From Aquimarina sediminis (GTDB taxonomy: Bacteria > Bacteroidota > Bacteroidia > Flavobacteriales > Flavobacteriaceae), in the NCBI RefSeq assembly GCF_002895435.1, contig NZ_POYJ01000012.1, positions 1 through 64,000 on the forward strand: a stretch of 64,000 nt of DNA. The letters are read 5' to 3'. Under the pieces are notes generated by a model that saw nothing but the letters and a program-made list of their open reading frames with translations, made no database searches and was not told the DNA's origin. Both the position numbers and the translations under genes were made by a program. Each line of letters opens with the position of its first letter. Position 1 is the stretch's first letter. Below are positions 51,138 through 61,283 of this stretch, in pieces.

Positions 51138-53006
51138 ATGATGCTGTTTTTTAAAAAAAAGTCTTATGTGTATGGTGTGCTTTATATAACAATTTTGTGT
51201 ATGTTATCAACTCAGTTTGTTATTGCTCAAACTATTGTCTCGGGTAAAATAGTTAACGAAAGAGGCGAGCCATTACCTTTCGTACATATCAAACTAGAAA
51301 ACAAAAGTATTGGCACTATATCAAATGGTTTTGGACTATTTAAACTAGTGACAAATTCAGATAATAAGAGTGTAAGTGTAGTTGTTTCTACTATAGGTTA
51401 CAAAACAAAAAGGGTAGATTTAGAGAAAGGATATCACATTATTTCATTGGATCAAGATATTACCGAATTAACCGAAGTTGTTTTAGTTCCTAAAGATCAG
51501 GGAAAACAACTCATTCAAAAAGCTATACGTGCTATTCCGAATAACTATCCCATAGAAGACGAGCAGCATACCGGATTTTTCAGGGAAATCACTACCTGGG
51601 AAAACCAAGAAAATCCAATTTATATCGCAGAAACAGTAATAGAATCACACAAAAGGTCCTATGTCTCTGCGCATAGGTCGGGAGATGTAAAGCTAATAGA
51701 ATTTCGTAAATACGAAAGCGAGAAATTAGATTCTCTAAGAATGCGAATTTTTGCTGGGGGTCATCATATACATAGATTTGATATTGTATCAAGAAGGGAG
51801 GCTTTTTTAAGAAATCCTGATGGTTATAAATATAAAATTAAAGATACTTTACGGCAATATGGTAAAGATGTTTATAAGATTTATTTTGAAAAGAAAAATA
51901 AAATATCCGGACATGTTTATGTTATAGACTCTTCTTTTGCTATTCTAAAAGCTAATGTTAAACAACACTCATTTTTTGGAGTATCTGGGAAAAGTCGTCA
52001 ATTTCTAGAATATACAGTTACTTATCAGTTGGGGGAGGATAAGGTGTGGAGGTTTAATCACTCGAGGTACAATACAGCTTTTAAAATAAGAGGAAGGTTA
52101 CTTAACTTAGATAGTAGGTATGTAACCACAGAAACTCAAATCAAAAAAGCTAATATTCCATACTTAGAAAAGCTACAATTTGGGGATATTCTTTTGAATG
52201 AATCGAAAGAATATAATCCCAACTTTTGGGATAATTATAACATTATTTTACCAGATGAACATTTTGAGAGCTTGTTTAAAACTATTGATTATACGAATAA
52301 GTGCAATGACAAAAAACAAAAATTTAATTTGATAAGTTTTTTGAGCCGCTTTAAGAACGAAGTTACCCTTAATTGGACATCAATTCGCACTACTCCTTAT
52401 AAATTAACTTATGATAATTCAATTTTAGATATCCAACAGGATAGAGTAGCTTCTGAAAACAATTCTTTGGGCTTAGCACTTACATTTTTTTATCAGGTCA
52501 AGCCATATTTTTCTGTTGGCTACGCTGGTGAAGTTAAAATTTCAAAAACCGGAATTACTGCACATGATCTGGTAATGGCAGGTAGTTTTAACGTAAACCC
52601 AAATAGAAGACCAATCTTTATCTCTCCTAGGGTGAATTTGGGTTATCAAAGATTGGATTATTTTATCGGAAATTATACTGCTGAAGAAGATTTCAAAATT
52701 AGAGGAAAATCATTTGATAGTGATAAAATTGATCTGTTTATTTCCCAAAGAGGCTTTCGAATAGAGCCGGAAATATCTTTAATAGTAGAAAAAAGTCGAA
52801 AATTAAGCTTTTTAATGTCTGTAGGATGTAATTTTCAATTAACTGAAAAAAAAGGAATGTTATTTCATGAAAAGGAAGGGTTTTTACTTTTCCGAAAAAA
52901 GGCATTTCTTGAGAATGGACAGCAAAATCTTTTGATAGAAACAAATCAAAGAGGGGGGTTAAAAAACTCTATATCTATTAGAGCAGGTATTTCTTATAGA
53001 CTTTAA
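51138..53006 (+). CDS. exported protein with carboxypeptidase regulatory-like domain
   Basis: 622 residues. Signal peptide at 1-30. Residues about 33-120 form a carboxypeptidase-regulatory-like domain as found at the front of TonB-dependent receptors: VSGKIVNERGEPLPFVHIKL, ISNGFGLFKLVTNSDNKSVS, DITELTEVVLVPKDQGKQLI. No plug or typical receptor barrel follows. Residues 130-400 read as the middle part of DUF5686-like outer-membrane proteins (FREITTWENQENPIYIAETV), and the last 200 residues have amphipathic strands and end in ISIRAGISYRL, with an aromatic-Arg-Leu end. Outer-membrane location is likely. Function unknown. Confidence 0.7.
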   Translation: MMLFFKKKSYVYGVLYITILCMLSTQFVIAQTIVSGKIVNERGEPLPFVHIKLENKSIGTISNGFGLFKLVTNSDNKSVSVVVSTIGYKTKRVDLEKGYHIISLDQDITELTEVVLVPKDQGKQLIQKAIRAIPNNYPIEDEQHTGFFREITTWENQENPIYIAETVIESHKRSYVSAHRSGDVKLIEFRKYESEKLDSLRMRIFAGGHHIHRFDIVSRREAFLRNPDGYKYKIKDTLRQYGKDVYKIYFEKKNKISGHVYVIDSSFAILKANVKQHSFFGVSGKSRQFLEYTVTYQLGEDKVWRFNHSRYNTAFKIRGRLLNLDSRYVTTETQIKKANIPYLEKLQFGDILLNESKEYNPNFWDNYNIILPDEHFESLFKTIDYTNKCNDKKQKFNLISFLSRFKNEVTLNWTSIRTTPYKLTYDNSILDIQQDRVASENNSLGLALTFFYQVKPYFSVGYAGEVKISKTGITAHDLVMAGSFNVNPNRRPIFISPRVNLGYQRLDYFIGNYTAEEDFKIRGKSFDSDKIDLFISQRGFRIEPEISLIVEKSRKLSFLMSVGCNFQLTEKKGMLFHEKEGFLLFRKKAFLENGQQNLLIETNQRGGLKNSISIRAGISYRL

Positions 53007-53191
53007 TTTTAGATTAAATTCAAAAAGTAATTTATAAAAGGAAATAAATGATCTAATAGTAATAATTAGGGTCACTTTTGTCGCTTTCCTTGCATTTAGT
53101 TATAAAATTAATTTGTATTCGTTCTTGTCTGTATGAGCTTATGACAAAAAAGCTTACTTTTGTAAATTCTACAGATTAGGACGAATACACT

Positions 53192-54268
53192 ATGATTGAT
53201 AAATTAAATATTGTAAAGCAAAGATTTGACGAGGTGACTGATTTAATCATTCAGCCGGATATCATTGCAGATCAAAAAAAATACATACAGCTTAATAAAG
53301 AGTATAAGGATCTTAAAGCACTTATGGATGTGCGAGATACTTATATAGAGCTTACTGGTAATCTTAAAGAAGCAGAAGAAATTATTGCAGATGGTAGTGA
53401 TGATGAAATGGTTGAGATGGCAAAGATGCAATTAGAAGAAGCCAAAGAAGAACTGCCCGCCCTAGAAGAAAAAATTCGTTTTATGCTAGTGCCAAAAGAT
53501 CCTGAAGATGCTAAAAACTGTGTAGTAGAAATTCGTGCAGGAACTGGAGGAGATGAAGCAAGTATTTTTGCAGGTGACTTATTTAGAATGTATACCAAAT
53601 ACTGTGAAGGTAGAGGGTGGAGTACAAGTGTAGTTGATCTTAATGAAGGTACAAGTGGAGGATATAAGGAGATTATTTTTGAAGTTAATGGAGAAGATGT
53701 ATATGGAGTTTTAAAATTTGAAGCAGGAGTACACCGTGTACAGCGTGTTCCTCAAACCGAGACACAGGGGCGTGTACATACCAGTGCTGCTACTGTAATG
53801 GTGTTGCCAGAAGCCGAAGAGTTTGATGTAGAGTTGGATATGACAGAAGTAAGAATAGAAAGAACAACTTCTACCGGACCAGGAGGACAATCGGTAAATA
53901 CGACATATTCTGCAATTAAATTACATCATGAACCTACTGGGATGATTGTAAGCTGCCAGGATCAGAAATCATCACATAAAAATCTGGAAAAAGCATTGAA
54001 AGTATTGCGTTCTAGGTTGTATGACATGGAGCTAGAAAAGAAACAAGCAGCAGATTCTGAGAAACGTAAAAGTATGGTGTCGTCTGGTGATCGTTCTGCA
54101 AAGATTAGAACCTATAACTATCCTCAAGGACGTGTGACTGATCATCGTATTGGTTTAACATTGTATGATTTAGGAAATATTATTGATGGAGATATCCAAA
54201 AAATTATTGATGAGCTACAATTGGTAGCTAATACAGAAAAATTAAAAGAATCGAACGAGATTTTTTAA
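53192..54268 (+). CDS. prfA: peptide chain release factor 1
   Basis: 358 residues, the usual length. It releases peptides at UAA and UAG. The stop-codon recognition tripeptide is P-x-T in HRVQRVPQTETQGRVHTSAA (PQT instead of E. coli PAT), and the hydrolysis motif GGQ is in TSTGPGGQSVNTTYSAIKLH. The domain order (helical N domain, then VRIERTTSTGPGGQ) is standard. A -7 element TACTTTTG lies at 53155-53162, 30 bases before the start. A terminator is shared with lgt. Confidence 0.95.
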   Translation: MIDKLNIVKQRFDEVTDLIIQPDIIADQKKYIQLNKEYKDLKALMDVRDTYIELTGNLKEAEEIIADGSDDEMVEMAKMQLEEAKEELPALEEKIRFMLVPKDPEDAKNCVVEIRAGTGGDEASIFAGDLFRMYTKYCEGRGWSTSVVDLNEGTSGGYKEIIFEVNGEDVYGVLKFEAGVHRVQRVPQTETQGRVHTSAATVMVLPEAEEFDVELDMTEVRIERTTSTGPGGQSVNTTYSAIKLHHEPTGMIVSCQDQKSSHKNLEKALKVLRSRLYDMELEKKQAADSEKRKSMVSSGDRSAKIRTYNYPQGRVTDHRIGLTLYDLGNIIDGDIQKIIDELQLVANTEKLKESNEIF

Positions 54269-54287
54269 AAACATAATTGATTACCAT

Positions 54288-54325
54288 AAAAAAAGACCGA
54301 TGTATTTATACACCGGTCTTTTTTT
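54288..54325. terminator. bidirectional terminator between prfA and lgt
   Basis: A-rich GACCG (54288-54299) pairs with CGGTC plus T run (54314-54325), extended by TGTAT/ATACA inside. Both strands end in T runs, and the two genes converge. Confidence 0.85.
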
Positions 54326-54339
54326 ATGATCTTTTTTGG

Positions 54340-55272
54340 CTATTGTTCTATTTTTTTTCTTGACTGTATTACAAAAAACACACCAGTAATAATAAAAGGT
54401 ATACTTAGCCATTGCCCTGTTGATATTAGGCCTAAGGTTTTCTCAAAACCTCCCTGAGTTATCTTAACGTATTCTACAATAAAACGTACAGTGAATATTA
54501 AAATCAAATACATTCCGAAAAGGAATCCACGATTATTTCGTTTGTCCGTTTTCCAATAGATTAACCACAGAATAAAGGATACAAATATGTATCCAAAAGC
54601 CTCATATAATTGAGCTGGATGGCGATATGGGATAGCTTCTAATAAACCTGAGAATTTAGGGTTTTCTACTATAGTAGAATATGCCTCATTAATGTTTTTG
54701 ATACCAGTTTCTCTAACCGCTTGAGTTTTACTTAATCCATCTCGAATAAATTTTACTCCAAAAGCAGAATCCCCAGATTCTTTACCAATAATTTCTGAGT
54801 TAAAGAAATTTCCTAATCTAACGAAAATCCCTCCAAATGCAGCAGGTATAGTAACTCTATCCAAAACCCAAAGTGGGTGTTTGTTTAGTACTTTTTTAGA
54901 ATAATAGTACATTGCAATTATAAAAGCGATAGCAGCACCATGACTCGCTAATCCTTGGAAGCCTATAAACTCAAACTCTGGTTTGAACCTAAAAGGTAAA
55001 AGGATTTCTAAAAGATTGTTCTTGTAATAACCCCAATCGTAAAAGAATACATGACCTAGTCTGGCACCCAATAAAGTACCTATGACGGCATATATAAACA
55101 CAGAATCTAATTTCTCCATCGAAATATTCTCTCGGATATATATTTTTTTCATTAAATACCATCCTAATGAAAAAGCTACCACAAACATTAGGCTGTAAAA
55201 GCGAATAACAAAAAAGCCAAGGTCTATTCCTTCAGTAGGGTTCCAGATTATTTTTGAAAATATCATGCGCAA
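54340..55272 (-). CDS. lgt: prolipoprotein diacylglyceryl transferase
   Basis: 310 residues, seven membrane helices. It transfers diacylglycerol to the Cys of prolipoproteins at the inner membrane. Signatures: FFVIRFYSLMFVVAFSLGWY, GFQGLASHGAAIAFIIAMYY with the essential His, PAAFGGIFVRLGNFFNSEII (the Lgt signature with R and N-F-x-N-x-E), and YRHPAQLYEAFGYIFVSFIL. It fits the many lipoproteins in this window. It lies in minus orientation after yidD and cysS, but a hairpin separates them. Confidence 0.93.
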   Translation of the reverse strand: MRMIFSKIIWNPTEGIDLGFFVIRFYSLMFVVAFSLGWYLMKKIYIRENISMEKLDSVFIYAVIGTLLGARLGHVFFYDWGYYKNNLLEILLPFRFKPEFEFIGFQGLASHGAAIAFIIAMYYYSKKVLNKHPLWVLDRVTIPAAFGGIFVRLGNFFNSEIIGKESGDSAFGVKFIRDGLSKTQAVRETGIKNINEAYSTIVENPKFSGLLEAIPYRHPAQLYEAFGYIFVSFILWLIYWKTDKRNNRGFLFGMYLILIFTVRFIVEYVKITQGGFEKTLGLISTGQWLSIPFIITGVFFVIQSRKKIEQ

Positions 55273-55335
55273 GTTTTATTTTTTCGGAAGTAAATATAGG
55301 TATTTATATGAGAAACTAATTATTCTAAAAACACA

Positions 55336-55384
55336 ATGAAAGAGTGGATAATGTATTGCTATATACAATATAGCACTCTTTCAT
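55336..55384 (-). terminator. hairpin after yidD
   Basis: ATGAAAGAGTG (55336-55346) pairs perfectly with its complement at 55374-55384; the loop has an inner TATTG/CAATA stem. On the minus strand TTTTTAG follows after four bases. Confidence 0.6.
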
Positions 55385-55387
55385 GTG

Positions 55388-55660
55388 TTATTTTGTTTTT
55401 TTGCTCGATTCCTTATCGATATCGGGTACTGGGTCATAACCACTACCTCCCCAAGGATGACAACTAAAAATACGTTTTGTGGCTAGGAAACTTCCTTTGA
55501 TCAAACCGTGTTTTTGTAATGCCTCAATAGTGTAATGAGAACAAGTTGGGTGGTATCGACATGTCGCTGGGGTTAGGGGTGAGATCAAGTTTTGATACAT
55601 CTTCACCAAGGCGACAAACGGGAATATTAAAATTTGTTTTATAGTTACTTTACGAGTCAA
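55388..55660 (-). CDS. yidD: membrane protein insertion efficiency factor YidD
   Basis: 90 residues. Signature: FVALVKMYQNLISPLTPATC, then RYHPTCSHYTIEALQKHGLI and FSCHPWGGSGYDPVPD, which together define YidD (three conserved Cys). It assists YidC-dependent insertion of membrane proteins. It lies seven bases after cysS in the same operon; the usual rnpA/yidC neighbours are absent here. Confidence 0.92.
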   Translation of the reverse strand: MTRKVTIKQILIFPFVALVKMYQNLISPLTPATCRYHPTCSHYTIEALQKHGLIKGSFLATKRIFSCHPWGGSGYDPVPDIDKESSKKTK

Positions 55661-55667
55661 TACTATT

Positions 55668-57164
55668 TTAATTTAATGAAAAGCTAGTGCCTTCTCGACT
55701 ATCTTTAAGTTGGATTCCGATTTCAAGGAGTTCGTCTCTAATCTTATCACTTGTAGCAAAATCTTTATTAGCCCTTGCTTCTGCTCTAAGGTTGATAAGT
55801 AATTCTACAGCACCAGAAAGCTTATCGCTTATATTGGAGGAAGTCTCATTAATATCTACTAATCCTAATACATCAAAAACAAAATCATGCATTGTTGCAC
55901 TAAGTAGCTCAAGATCTGCTATAGAAATAGTTGCATTCTGTTCTTTAACTGTATTGATGAATTTAACAGCATCAAATAACTTGGCAATTAGAATAGGACT
56001 GTTAAAATCGTCATTCATGGCGTCATAACATTCTTGTCTCCATAATGATACATTAAAACCATTGGTGTCTTGACTTGTAGTCAATTTATCCATTGCTTGT
56101 ATTGCATCTAATAATCGAAGAAAACCTTTTTCTGAGGCTTCTAATGCGTCGTTAGAAAAGTCCAAAATACTTCGGTAATGTGCTTGAAGCATAAAGAATC
56201 TAACTATAGAAGGATCAAAGGCTTTATTAAGAACGCTGTTGTTGCCAGAAAATAATTCTGCAGGCGAAATAGTGTTTCCTGTAGATTTAGACATTTTTTT
56301 GCCATTTAGAGTAAGCATATTAGCATGCATCCAATAATTTACTGGTGTTTGTCCACATGCAGCTTCTCCCTGGGCAATTTCGCATTCATGATGAGGGAAT
56401 TTTAAATCCATTCCTCCTCCATGAATATCAAAACGTTCTCCTAGATATTTGGTGCTCATAACAGTACATTCTAGATGCCAACCAGGAAAACCGTCACTCC
56501 ATGGAGATGGCCAACGCATAATATGCTGAGGGTCTGCTTTTTTCCAAAGAGCAAAATCCTGAGGGTTTTTCTTGTCACTTTGTGCAGATAATTCACGGGT
56601 ATTAGCAATCATATCCTCAAGGTTACGACCGCTAAGCTTGCCATAATTATTGGTTTCATTAAATTTTTGTACATCAAAGTAAATCGAGCCATTAGATTCA
56701 TAAGCGAAACCATTGTCTATGATTGTTTTTATGATCTCTATTTGTTCTACAATATGACCGGTAGCCGTAGGTTCGATACTAGGTGGAATAGCGTTGAATT
56801 TGGACATGACCTTATGAAAATCTAATGTATATCGTTGTACAATCTCCATAGGTTCCAGTTGTTCAAGCCTAGCCTTTTTTGCTACCTTATCTTCGCCTTC
56901 ATCGGCATCATTCTCTAGGTGACCTGCATCTGTAATGTTTCTAACATAACGAACTTTGTAGTCCAGATGTCTTAGATATCTGAATATTAAATCAAAAGAG
57001 ATAAACGTACGGCAGTTTCCTAAATGTACATTACTATATACTGTTGGACCACATACATACATACCTATATTGCCTTCGGTAATAGGGGTGAATGTTTCTT
57101 TTTGTCCAGAAATAGAATTGTAAATCTGTAATTCTTGAGTTTTATACAACGGAGCTGCTGCCAT
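55668..57164 (-). CDS. cysS: cysteinyl-tRNA synthetase
   Basis: 498 residues, class I synthetase that charges tRNA-Cys. Signatures: GNIGMYVCGPTVYSNVHLGN with zinc-ligand Cys and the HLGN form of the HIGH motif, WHLECTVMS with the second zinc Cys, HHECEIAQGEA with zinc His and Glu, and NGKKMSKSTGN with KMSKS. The C-terminal helical domain (about 340-498) is full length. It follows folE by 40 bases and precedes yidD by seven. Confidence 0.95.
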   Translation of the reverse strand: MAAAPLYKTQELQIYNSISGQKETFTPITEGNIGMYVCGPTVYSNVHLGNCRTFISFDLIFRYLRHLDYKVRYVRNITDAGHLENDADEGEDKVAKKARLEQLEPMEIVQRYTLDFHKVMSKFNAIPPSIEPTATGHIVEQIEIIKTIIDNGFAYESNGSIYFDVQKFNETNNYGKLSGRNLEDMIANTRELSAQSDKKNPQDFALWKKADPQHIMRWPSPWSDGFPGWHLECTVMSTKYLGERFDIHGGGMDLKFPHHECEIAQGEAACGQTPVNYWMHANMLTLNGKKMSKSTGNTISPAELFSGNNSVLNKAFDPSIVRFFMLQAHYRSILDFSNDALEASEKGFLRLLDAIQAMDKLTTSQDTNGFNVSLWRQECYDAMNDDFNSPILIAKLFDAVKFINTVKEQNATISIADLELLSATMHDFVFDVLGLVDINETSSNISDKLSGAVELLINLRAEARANKDFATSDKIRDELLEIGIQLKDSREGTSFSLN

Positions 57165-57204
57165 AATTAATAGTTATGCTTAAGATTTATATTTCAAAAT
57201 AAAA

Positions 57205-57882
57205 TTAAAAGGTGGTGTCTAGTTTGATGTAATCCAAAAATTCTCTTCGCACAGAGTCTTCTTTGAATTTACCTCCAAATTCACTTGTTACTGTACTGCT
57301 TTCTATATCTCTGATCCCACGAGAATTAACACACAGGTGTTTTGCATCGATTACACATGCTACATCTTTTGTGTTTAATACTACCTGTAGATCCTGTACA
57401 ATTTGCATTGTAAGACGTTCTTGTACTTGTGGGCGTTTGGCGTAATAATCGACAATACGATTCATTTTGGATAATCCAACCACAGTGCCATTAGAAATAT
57501 AGGCTACATGGGCTCTACCGACAATTGGTAATAAATGATGTTCGCAAGTAGAATATACTGTGATATTTTTTTCTACTAACATTTCTCCATATTTATAATG
57601 ATTTTGAAAAGTAGAAGCATCTGGTTTTCTTTGTGGATGAAGACCTGAAAAAATTTCATTTACAAACATTTTTGCAACACGCTGTGGGGTTCCTTTAAGG
57701 CTATCATCTGTTAGATCTAATCCCAGGGTTTCCATAATACGTTTTACATCTTCTTTAATCAAAGTAATTTTTTCTTTATCACTAAGTTTAAAGGCATCTT
57801 CTCTAAGAGGAGTAGTTGCGCTAGTAGCTACATGATTATCACCTAGCGCTTCAATAGCTTCGAGGGCCTTGTCAATTTTCAC
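57205..57882 (-). CDS. folE: GTP cyclohydrolase I
   Basis: 225 residues, the bacterial length. It converts GTP to dihydroneopterin triphosphate in folate synthesis. Signatures: LTDDSLKGTPQRVAKMFVNE, ITVYSTCEHHLLPIVGRAHV with zinc ligands Cys and His, VVGLSKMNRIVDYYAKRPQV with Q-E-R-L-T, and KHLCVNSRGIRDIESSTVTS with the third zinc Cys. First gene of the folE-cysS-yidD operon; a -7 element TATCTTTG is on the minus strand at 58038-58045. Confidence 0.95.
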   Translation of the reverse strand: MKIDKALEAIEALGDNHVATSATTPLREDAFKLSDKEKITLIKEDVKRIMETLGLDLTDDSLKGTPQRVAKMFVNEIFSGLHPQRKPDASTFQNHYKYGEMLVEKNITVYSTCEHHLLPIVGRAHVAYISNGTVVGLSKMNRIVDYYAKRPQVQERLTMQIVQDLQVVLNTKDVACVIDAKHLCVNSRGIRDIESSTVTSEFGGKFKEDSVRREFLDYIKLDTTF

Positions 57883-58037
57883 ACTTCAAAATTTTATAAT
57901 TTATCAAAATTCTTTCCAAAAAAGAATAAAACCAAAAATGAGGTTGTTATAAACAGCTATCTATAAAAACCTTACTTCGTTATCCTTTTTGGACATAACT
58001 AAAAAAATATTAATAATACCTTCTTAATTATGGGTTG

Positions 58038-58045
58038 CAAAGATA
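58038..58045 (-). promoter_or_regulatory. promoter -7 element of the folE operon
   Basis: CAAAGATA on the plus strand reads TATCTTTG on the minus strand, matching TAnnTTTG. The leader to the folE start is about 150 bases. No clear -33 element. Confidence 0.45.
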
Positions 58046-58174
58046 CGATTTTGTTGTTTTACTTAGTAAAAGCTATGTTAAACAATTCATGATGTTAGTT
58101 TTCTTAAAGAAGTTCTGTATATTTAAATCCCAAATAAGAACTTTAACACACGAAAAACACAGTTTTAACGTTAT

Positions 58175-59689
58175 ATGAAAATGGCAAAAGTAGTACCTCA
58201 AGTTTCGTTATTTTTTATCTTTCTATTTTTTAAAACCGCACTTGTCTATACTCAGGACTTTGATGTGGCTTGTAGATTAGCTCAACCTTTTTGTTCTGAT
58301 GCGTCCTTAGAATTGACTTTTCCTAATGTCATAGGTGATATGGATGGTTTAGGAGAAATAGGTTGTTTAAATACAACTCCTAATCCAGCATGGTATTATA
58401 TTCGTATTGATGAGCCTGGAGAATTGGTTTTTGATATTCAGCAATGGGTTGATGGTAATGGGAATAGTACTTTGGATAGAGGAGAACAACAACTCGATGT
58501 TGATTTTATTGCCTGGGGACCGTTTGCAACTTCTTTTATAAATTGTGATCTTCTTTCACAAGGATGTGATAATAATGGTGATGGAGATAATATACGCCCT
58601 GCAGAATGTGTAAATAATGTCGATGATCCAGATTATTATTATAACAATCTAGATAATACCAATATTGTAGATTGTAGTTATGCAAGAACGCCAGATGATG
58701 ATGTTTTTATAGAAACATTAACGATGCCTAATGCTCAATCAGGAGAGTACTATATTATTTTGATAACAAATTTTGCTAATGAGGCTGGAGTTATACAGCT
58801 TCAACAGACTAATTTGGATGAGCCTAATGCTGGAACTACTGATTGTAGTATTTTGGAGCCTGGTGTAGGACCTGATGTTGCTACTTGTGGAGAGTTTCCG
58901 ATTACTATAGAAGGCAGGTTTCCTGGAAGTCCTCCTGATATACCAAATGCAGTTTCTTTTAGGTGGGCTAGAGCAGATGTGGGAACCACTAATTTTATTG
59001 ATATTCCTGATCCAGAGGGAATGGTTCCTTTTTTAGAAGTAAATTCTGAAGGAGTATATAGATTGAGTGGCTTTGATGCCTTTGGAGTTGAGGTTCCTGA
59101 TTCTCCAGATGAATTAGTAGTGTTGGATGTGTCTGATGCCGTGGTTTCAGTAGACTATTCTATTGCCGAAGAATCTTTTGCAGGGAGTTATACAATTACT
59201 GCTGAGGTAGTAGCTGCTCCCGAAGTCGAAGCCGCTGGCTTTGATAATTTTGAATACAGACTTGATAGAAATTTGGGTAATGGTTTTGTAGAGTACAGAC
59301 CTTTTCAGTCTTCTCCTGTGTTTTCTAATGTTCCACCAGGGGATTATTTTGTTAGAGCTAGGTATGCCAATTGCCCTGATAGTGAGGAAAGATCTGATGT
59401 CATTATGATTTTGGGGTACCCTAAGTATTTTACACCAAATGGAGATGGTTTTCATGATACCTGGAGTCTTATTAATATTGAAGATCAACCTACAGCACTA
59501 ATTTATATATTTGATAGACATGGTAAGTTGTTAAAACAATTAAGACCTGGTGGTCCTGGTTGGGATGGTACCTATAACGGTAGAAATATGCCTTCTACAG
59601 ATTATTGGTTTAGAGTAGAATTTAATGAGCCAAGAGATCCAAATATGAGAAGAAGGGTTTTTGCTGGTAATTTTTCTTTAATTCGTTAA
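58175..59689 (+). CDS. T9SS type B sorting domain protein
   Basis: 504 residues. Signal peptide at 1-27. The N-terminal half contains Cys-rich segments (CRLAQPFCSDASLELTFPNV, then PAWYYIRIDEPGELVFDIQQ), the pattern of flavobacterial adhesin-like proteins that carry a CUB-like or pre-peptidase-like domain. The last 90 residues are the gliding-motility-associated C-terminal domain: YPKYFTPNGDGFHDTWSLIN, LIYIFDRHGKLLKQLRPGGP, WDGTYNGRNMPSTDYWFRVE, FAGNFSLIR. It is therefore exported by T9SS and attached at the surface. Single gene with a strong terminator. Confidence 0.88.
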   Translation: MKMAKVVPQVSLFFIFLFFKTALVYTQDFDVACRLAQPFCSDASLELTFPNVIGDMDGLGEIGCLNTTPNPAWYYIRIDEPGELVFDIQQWVDGNGNSTLDRGEQQLDVDFIAWGPFATSFINCDLLSQGCDNNGDGDNIRPAECVNNVDDPDYYYNNLDNTNIVDCSYARTPDDDVFIETLTMPNAQSGEYYIILITNFANEAGVIQLQQTNLDEPNAGTTDCSILEPGVGPDVATCGEFPITIEGRFPGSPPDIPNAVSFRWARADVGTTNFIDIPDPEGMVPFLEVNSEGVYRLSGFDAFGVEVPDSPDELVVLDVSDAVVSVDYSIAEESFAGSYTITAEVVAAPEVEAAGFDNFEYRLDRNLGNGFVEYRPFQSSPVFSNVPPGDYFVRARYANCPDSEERSDVIMILGYPKYFTPNGDGFHDTWSLINIEDQPTALIYIFDRHGKLLKQLRPGGPGWDGTYNGRNMPSTDYWFRVEFNEPRDPNMRRRVFAGNFSLIR

Positions 59690-59712
59690 TGATTAGATAT
59701 GGTTGTTTATAT

Positions 59713-59749
59713 ACAAGAAAACCAAGGTGTTTAACCTTGGTTTTCTTGT
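59713..59749. terminator. bidirectional terminator between converging genes
   Basis: ACAAGAAAACCAAGG (59713-59727) pairs perfectly with its complement (59735-59749) across seven bases. Confidence 0.85.
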
Positions 59750-59768
59750 GTTAAATTTAGATTATATT

Positions 59769-61283
59769 TTAGAAATTCATCCCTAAAGTAAAAGTAAGAT
59801 TTTCAATATAATTATCTACCAGAGCGGCATTGGTAAAGCCTGAATTTGGATAAAATTGCTCTATTCTTTGTTGTTCTGTGTAGTCATAAGCGACATCAAA
59901 TTTGAATTTGCCAAAAGTCCAGCCAGTTCCTATAGAAAATCCTGTTTTGTCTCCGAGAATTAACTCATTTTTATAAGGACTTTCTTCAAAACTATATCCA
60001 CCTCTGATACTCCAGTTGTCATATCTCCACTCTGTTCCTATTCTTATGGTAGATGAGCCTTGTAAGTTTTCATCAATATCCCTGTTGACATTTGAAAAAT
60101 CAACTCCCTCATCAGAACTAAGCTTTATTGTAGAATAATCTTTGTAAGAATAATCTAAACTTATTAAGCCTTGTTGGCTAAATATTATAGCAATACTTCC
60201 AGTAGCTTTTGCAGGAGTGCGTAATCGGTACTCTGGAAAAAGATTGAGTATATTAGGGTCAACAATAGATCTACCATCTGTATCGCTAAATGTTTCTAAT
60301 CGTTGTGTAGTTTCTTCCTCGATAAGGAACCAAGTAGGAGACTCAAAAGAAGCTCCTAGACGAAGAATTTCTGATACTTTAGCAATACCACCGATTTGAG
60401 CCGAAAATCCAGCACCAATTGTAGAAAGTCTATTGGTAAATAGAACTTCGTTTACATTACTCCCGGGATTGTTATTTCCTTCAAAAAACTCTGTAAACTT
60501 ATCAAAATTAATGAAGTGAGTATTTAAATTCCCTCCTACATAAAAATTTTGATTAATTTGCATTCCTCCATTTATAGTAAGTTTTCCGTTTATTCCGGTA
60601 TTTCTGATGTAGTATTCCTGATCAAAAACCCCTGGGGCAATATTTGAAGAATATGAAGTGTTATTTGGGTTGTCAGGATCGTTTGCTTCTATAACAAAAG
60701 CTTCATGTCCTAAAAATGCTTGTTGTGCACTATATCCTTCATTTTCTCCTAAAAAACTATATAGTTCATCTATGTTTTCTCCTGTTCTTCTGGTAATAAG
60801 GTCTAAAGGAAGTCCTTGAGTTTCATTAAGGAAAAAATTACTTATAGAGTTCGAGCTTCTTCCAAAAGCAAAAAGCTTGTTTGCGTTGTCAGTAGTTTGG
60901 TCGTAGGTTAGACCAAGCGAGAATTTGTTGATACCTGAAGTGTTAGGGTCAAAATTGTCATAAATAAAAACAACTCCAACCTGATTAAAGTTTAAACTTC
61001 TGTAATCTCTATTACTGAATCCATCAAAATAATTTACATCATTATCAATTTGGCGTGAAGAAAGTGTAACTGAACCATGGGAGTTTAAAAAAACAGCAGA
61101 CCCAGCAGGGTTGATTTGTAATGAGGATAGATCTCCCCCAAGAGCGCCAAAAGCGCCACTCATTCCTCTGTATCTAGCTGTGCCTAGAATTTCTTGTTGT
61201 GAATACCTCAATGCATCTGTAATATCTTGAGCGTTCAAAAAAGACACAGATAATACACCTATTAGTAAAAATAGTTTTTTCAT
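59769..61283 (-). CDS. FadL/OMPP1-like outer-membrane protein
   Basis: 504 residues from MKKLFLLIGVLSVSFLNAQD, a good signal peptide; a start at 61,337 would add 18 residues before it and is unlikely. After the signal comes ALRYSQQEILGTARYRGMSG and GAFGALGGDLSSLQINPAGS, which is the N-terminal hatch pattern of FadL/TodX/OMPP1-type transporters with the N-P-A-G motif. About fourteen strands follow, ending in ENLTFTLGMNF with a terminal Phe for outer-membrane insertion. It transports hydrophobic compounds in known members; substrate here unknown. Confidence 0.85.
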   Translation of the reverse strand: MKKLFLLIGVLSVSFLNAQDITDALRYSQQEILGTARYRGMSGAFGALGGDLSSLQINPAGSAVFLNSHGSVTLSSRQIDNDVNYFDGFSNRDYRSLNFNQVGVVFIYDNFDPNTSGINKFSLGLTYDQTTDNANKLFAFGRSSNSISNFFLNETQGLPLDLITRRTGENIDELYSFLGENEGYSAQQAFLGHEAFVIEANDPDNPNNTSYSSNIAPGVFDQEYYIRNTGINGKLTINGGMQINQNFYVGGNLNTHFINFDKFTEFFEGNNNPGSNVNEVLFTNRLSTIGAGFSAQIGGIAKVSEILRLGASFESPTWFLIEEETTQRLETFSDTDGRSIVDPNILNLFPEYRLRTPAKATGSIAIIFSQQGLISLDYSYKDYSTIKLSSDEGVDFSNVNRDIDENLQGSSTIRIGTEWRYDNWSIRGGYSFEESPYKNELILGDKTGFSIGTGWTFGKFKFDVAYDYTEQQRIEQFYPNSGFTNAALVDNYIENLTFTLGMNF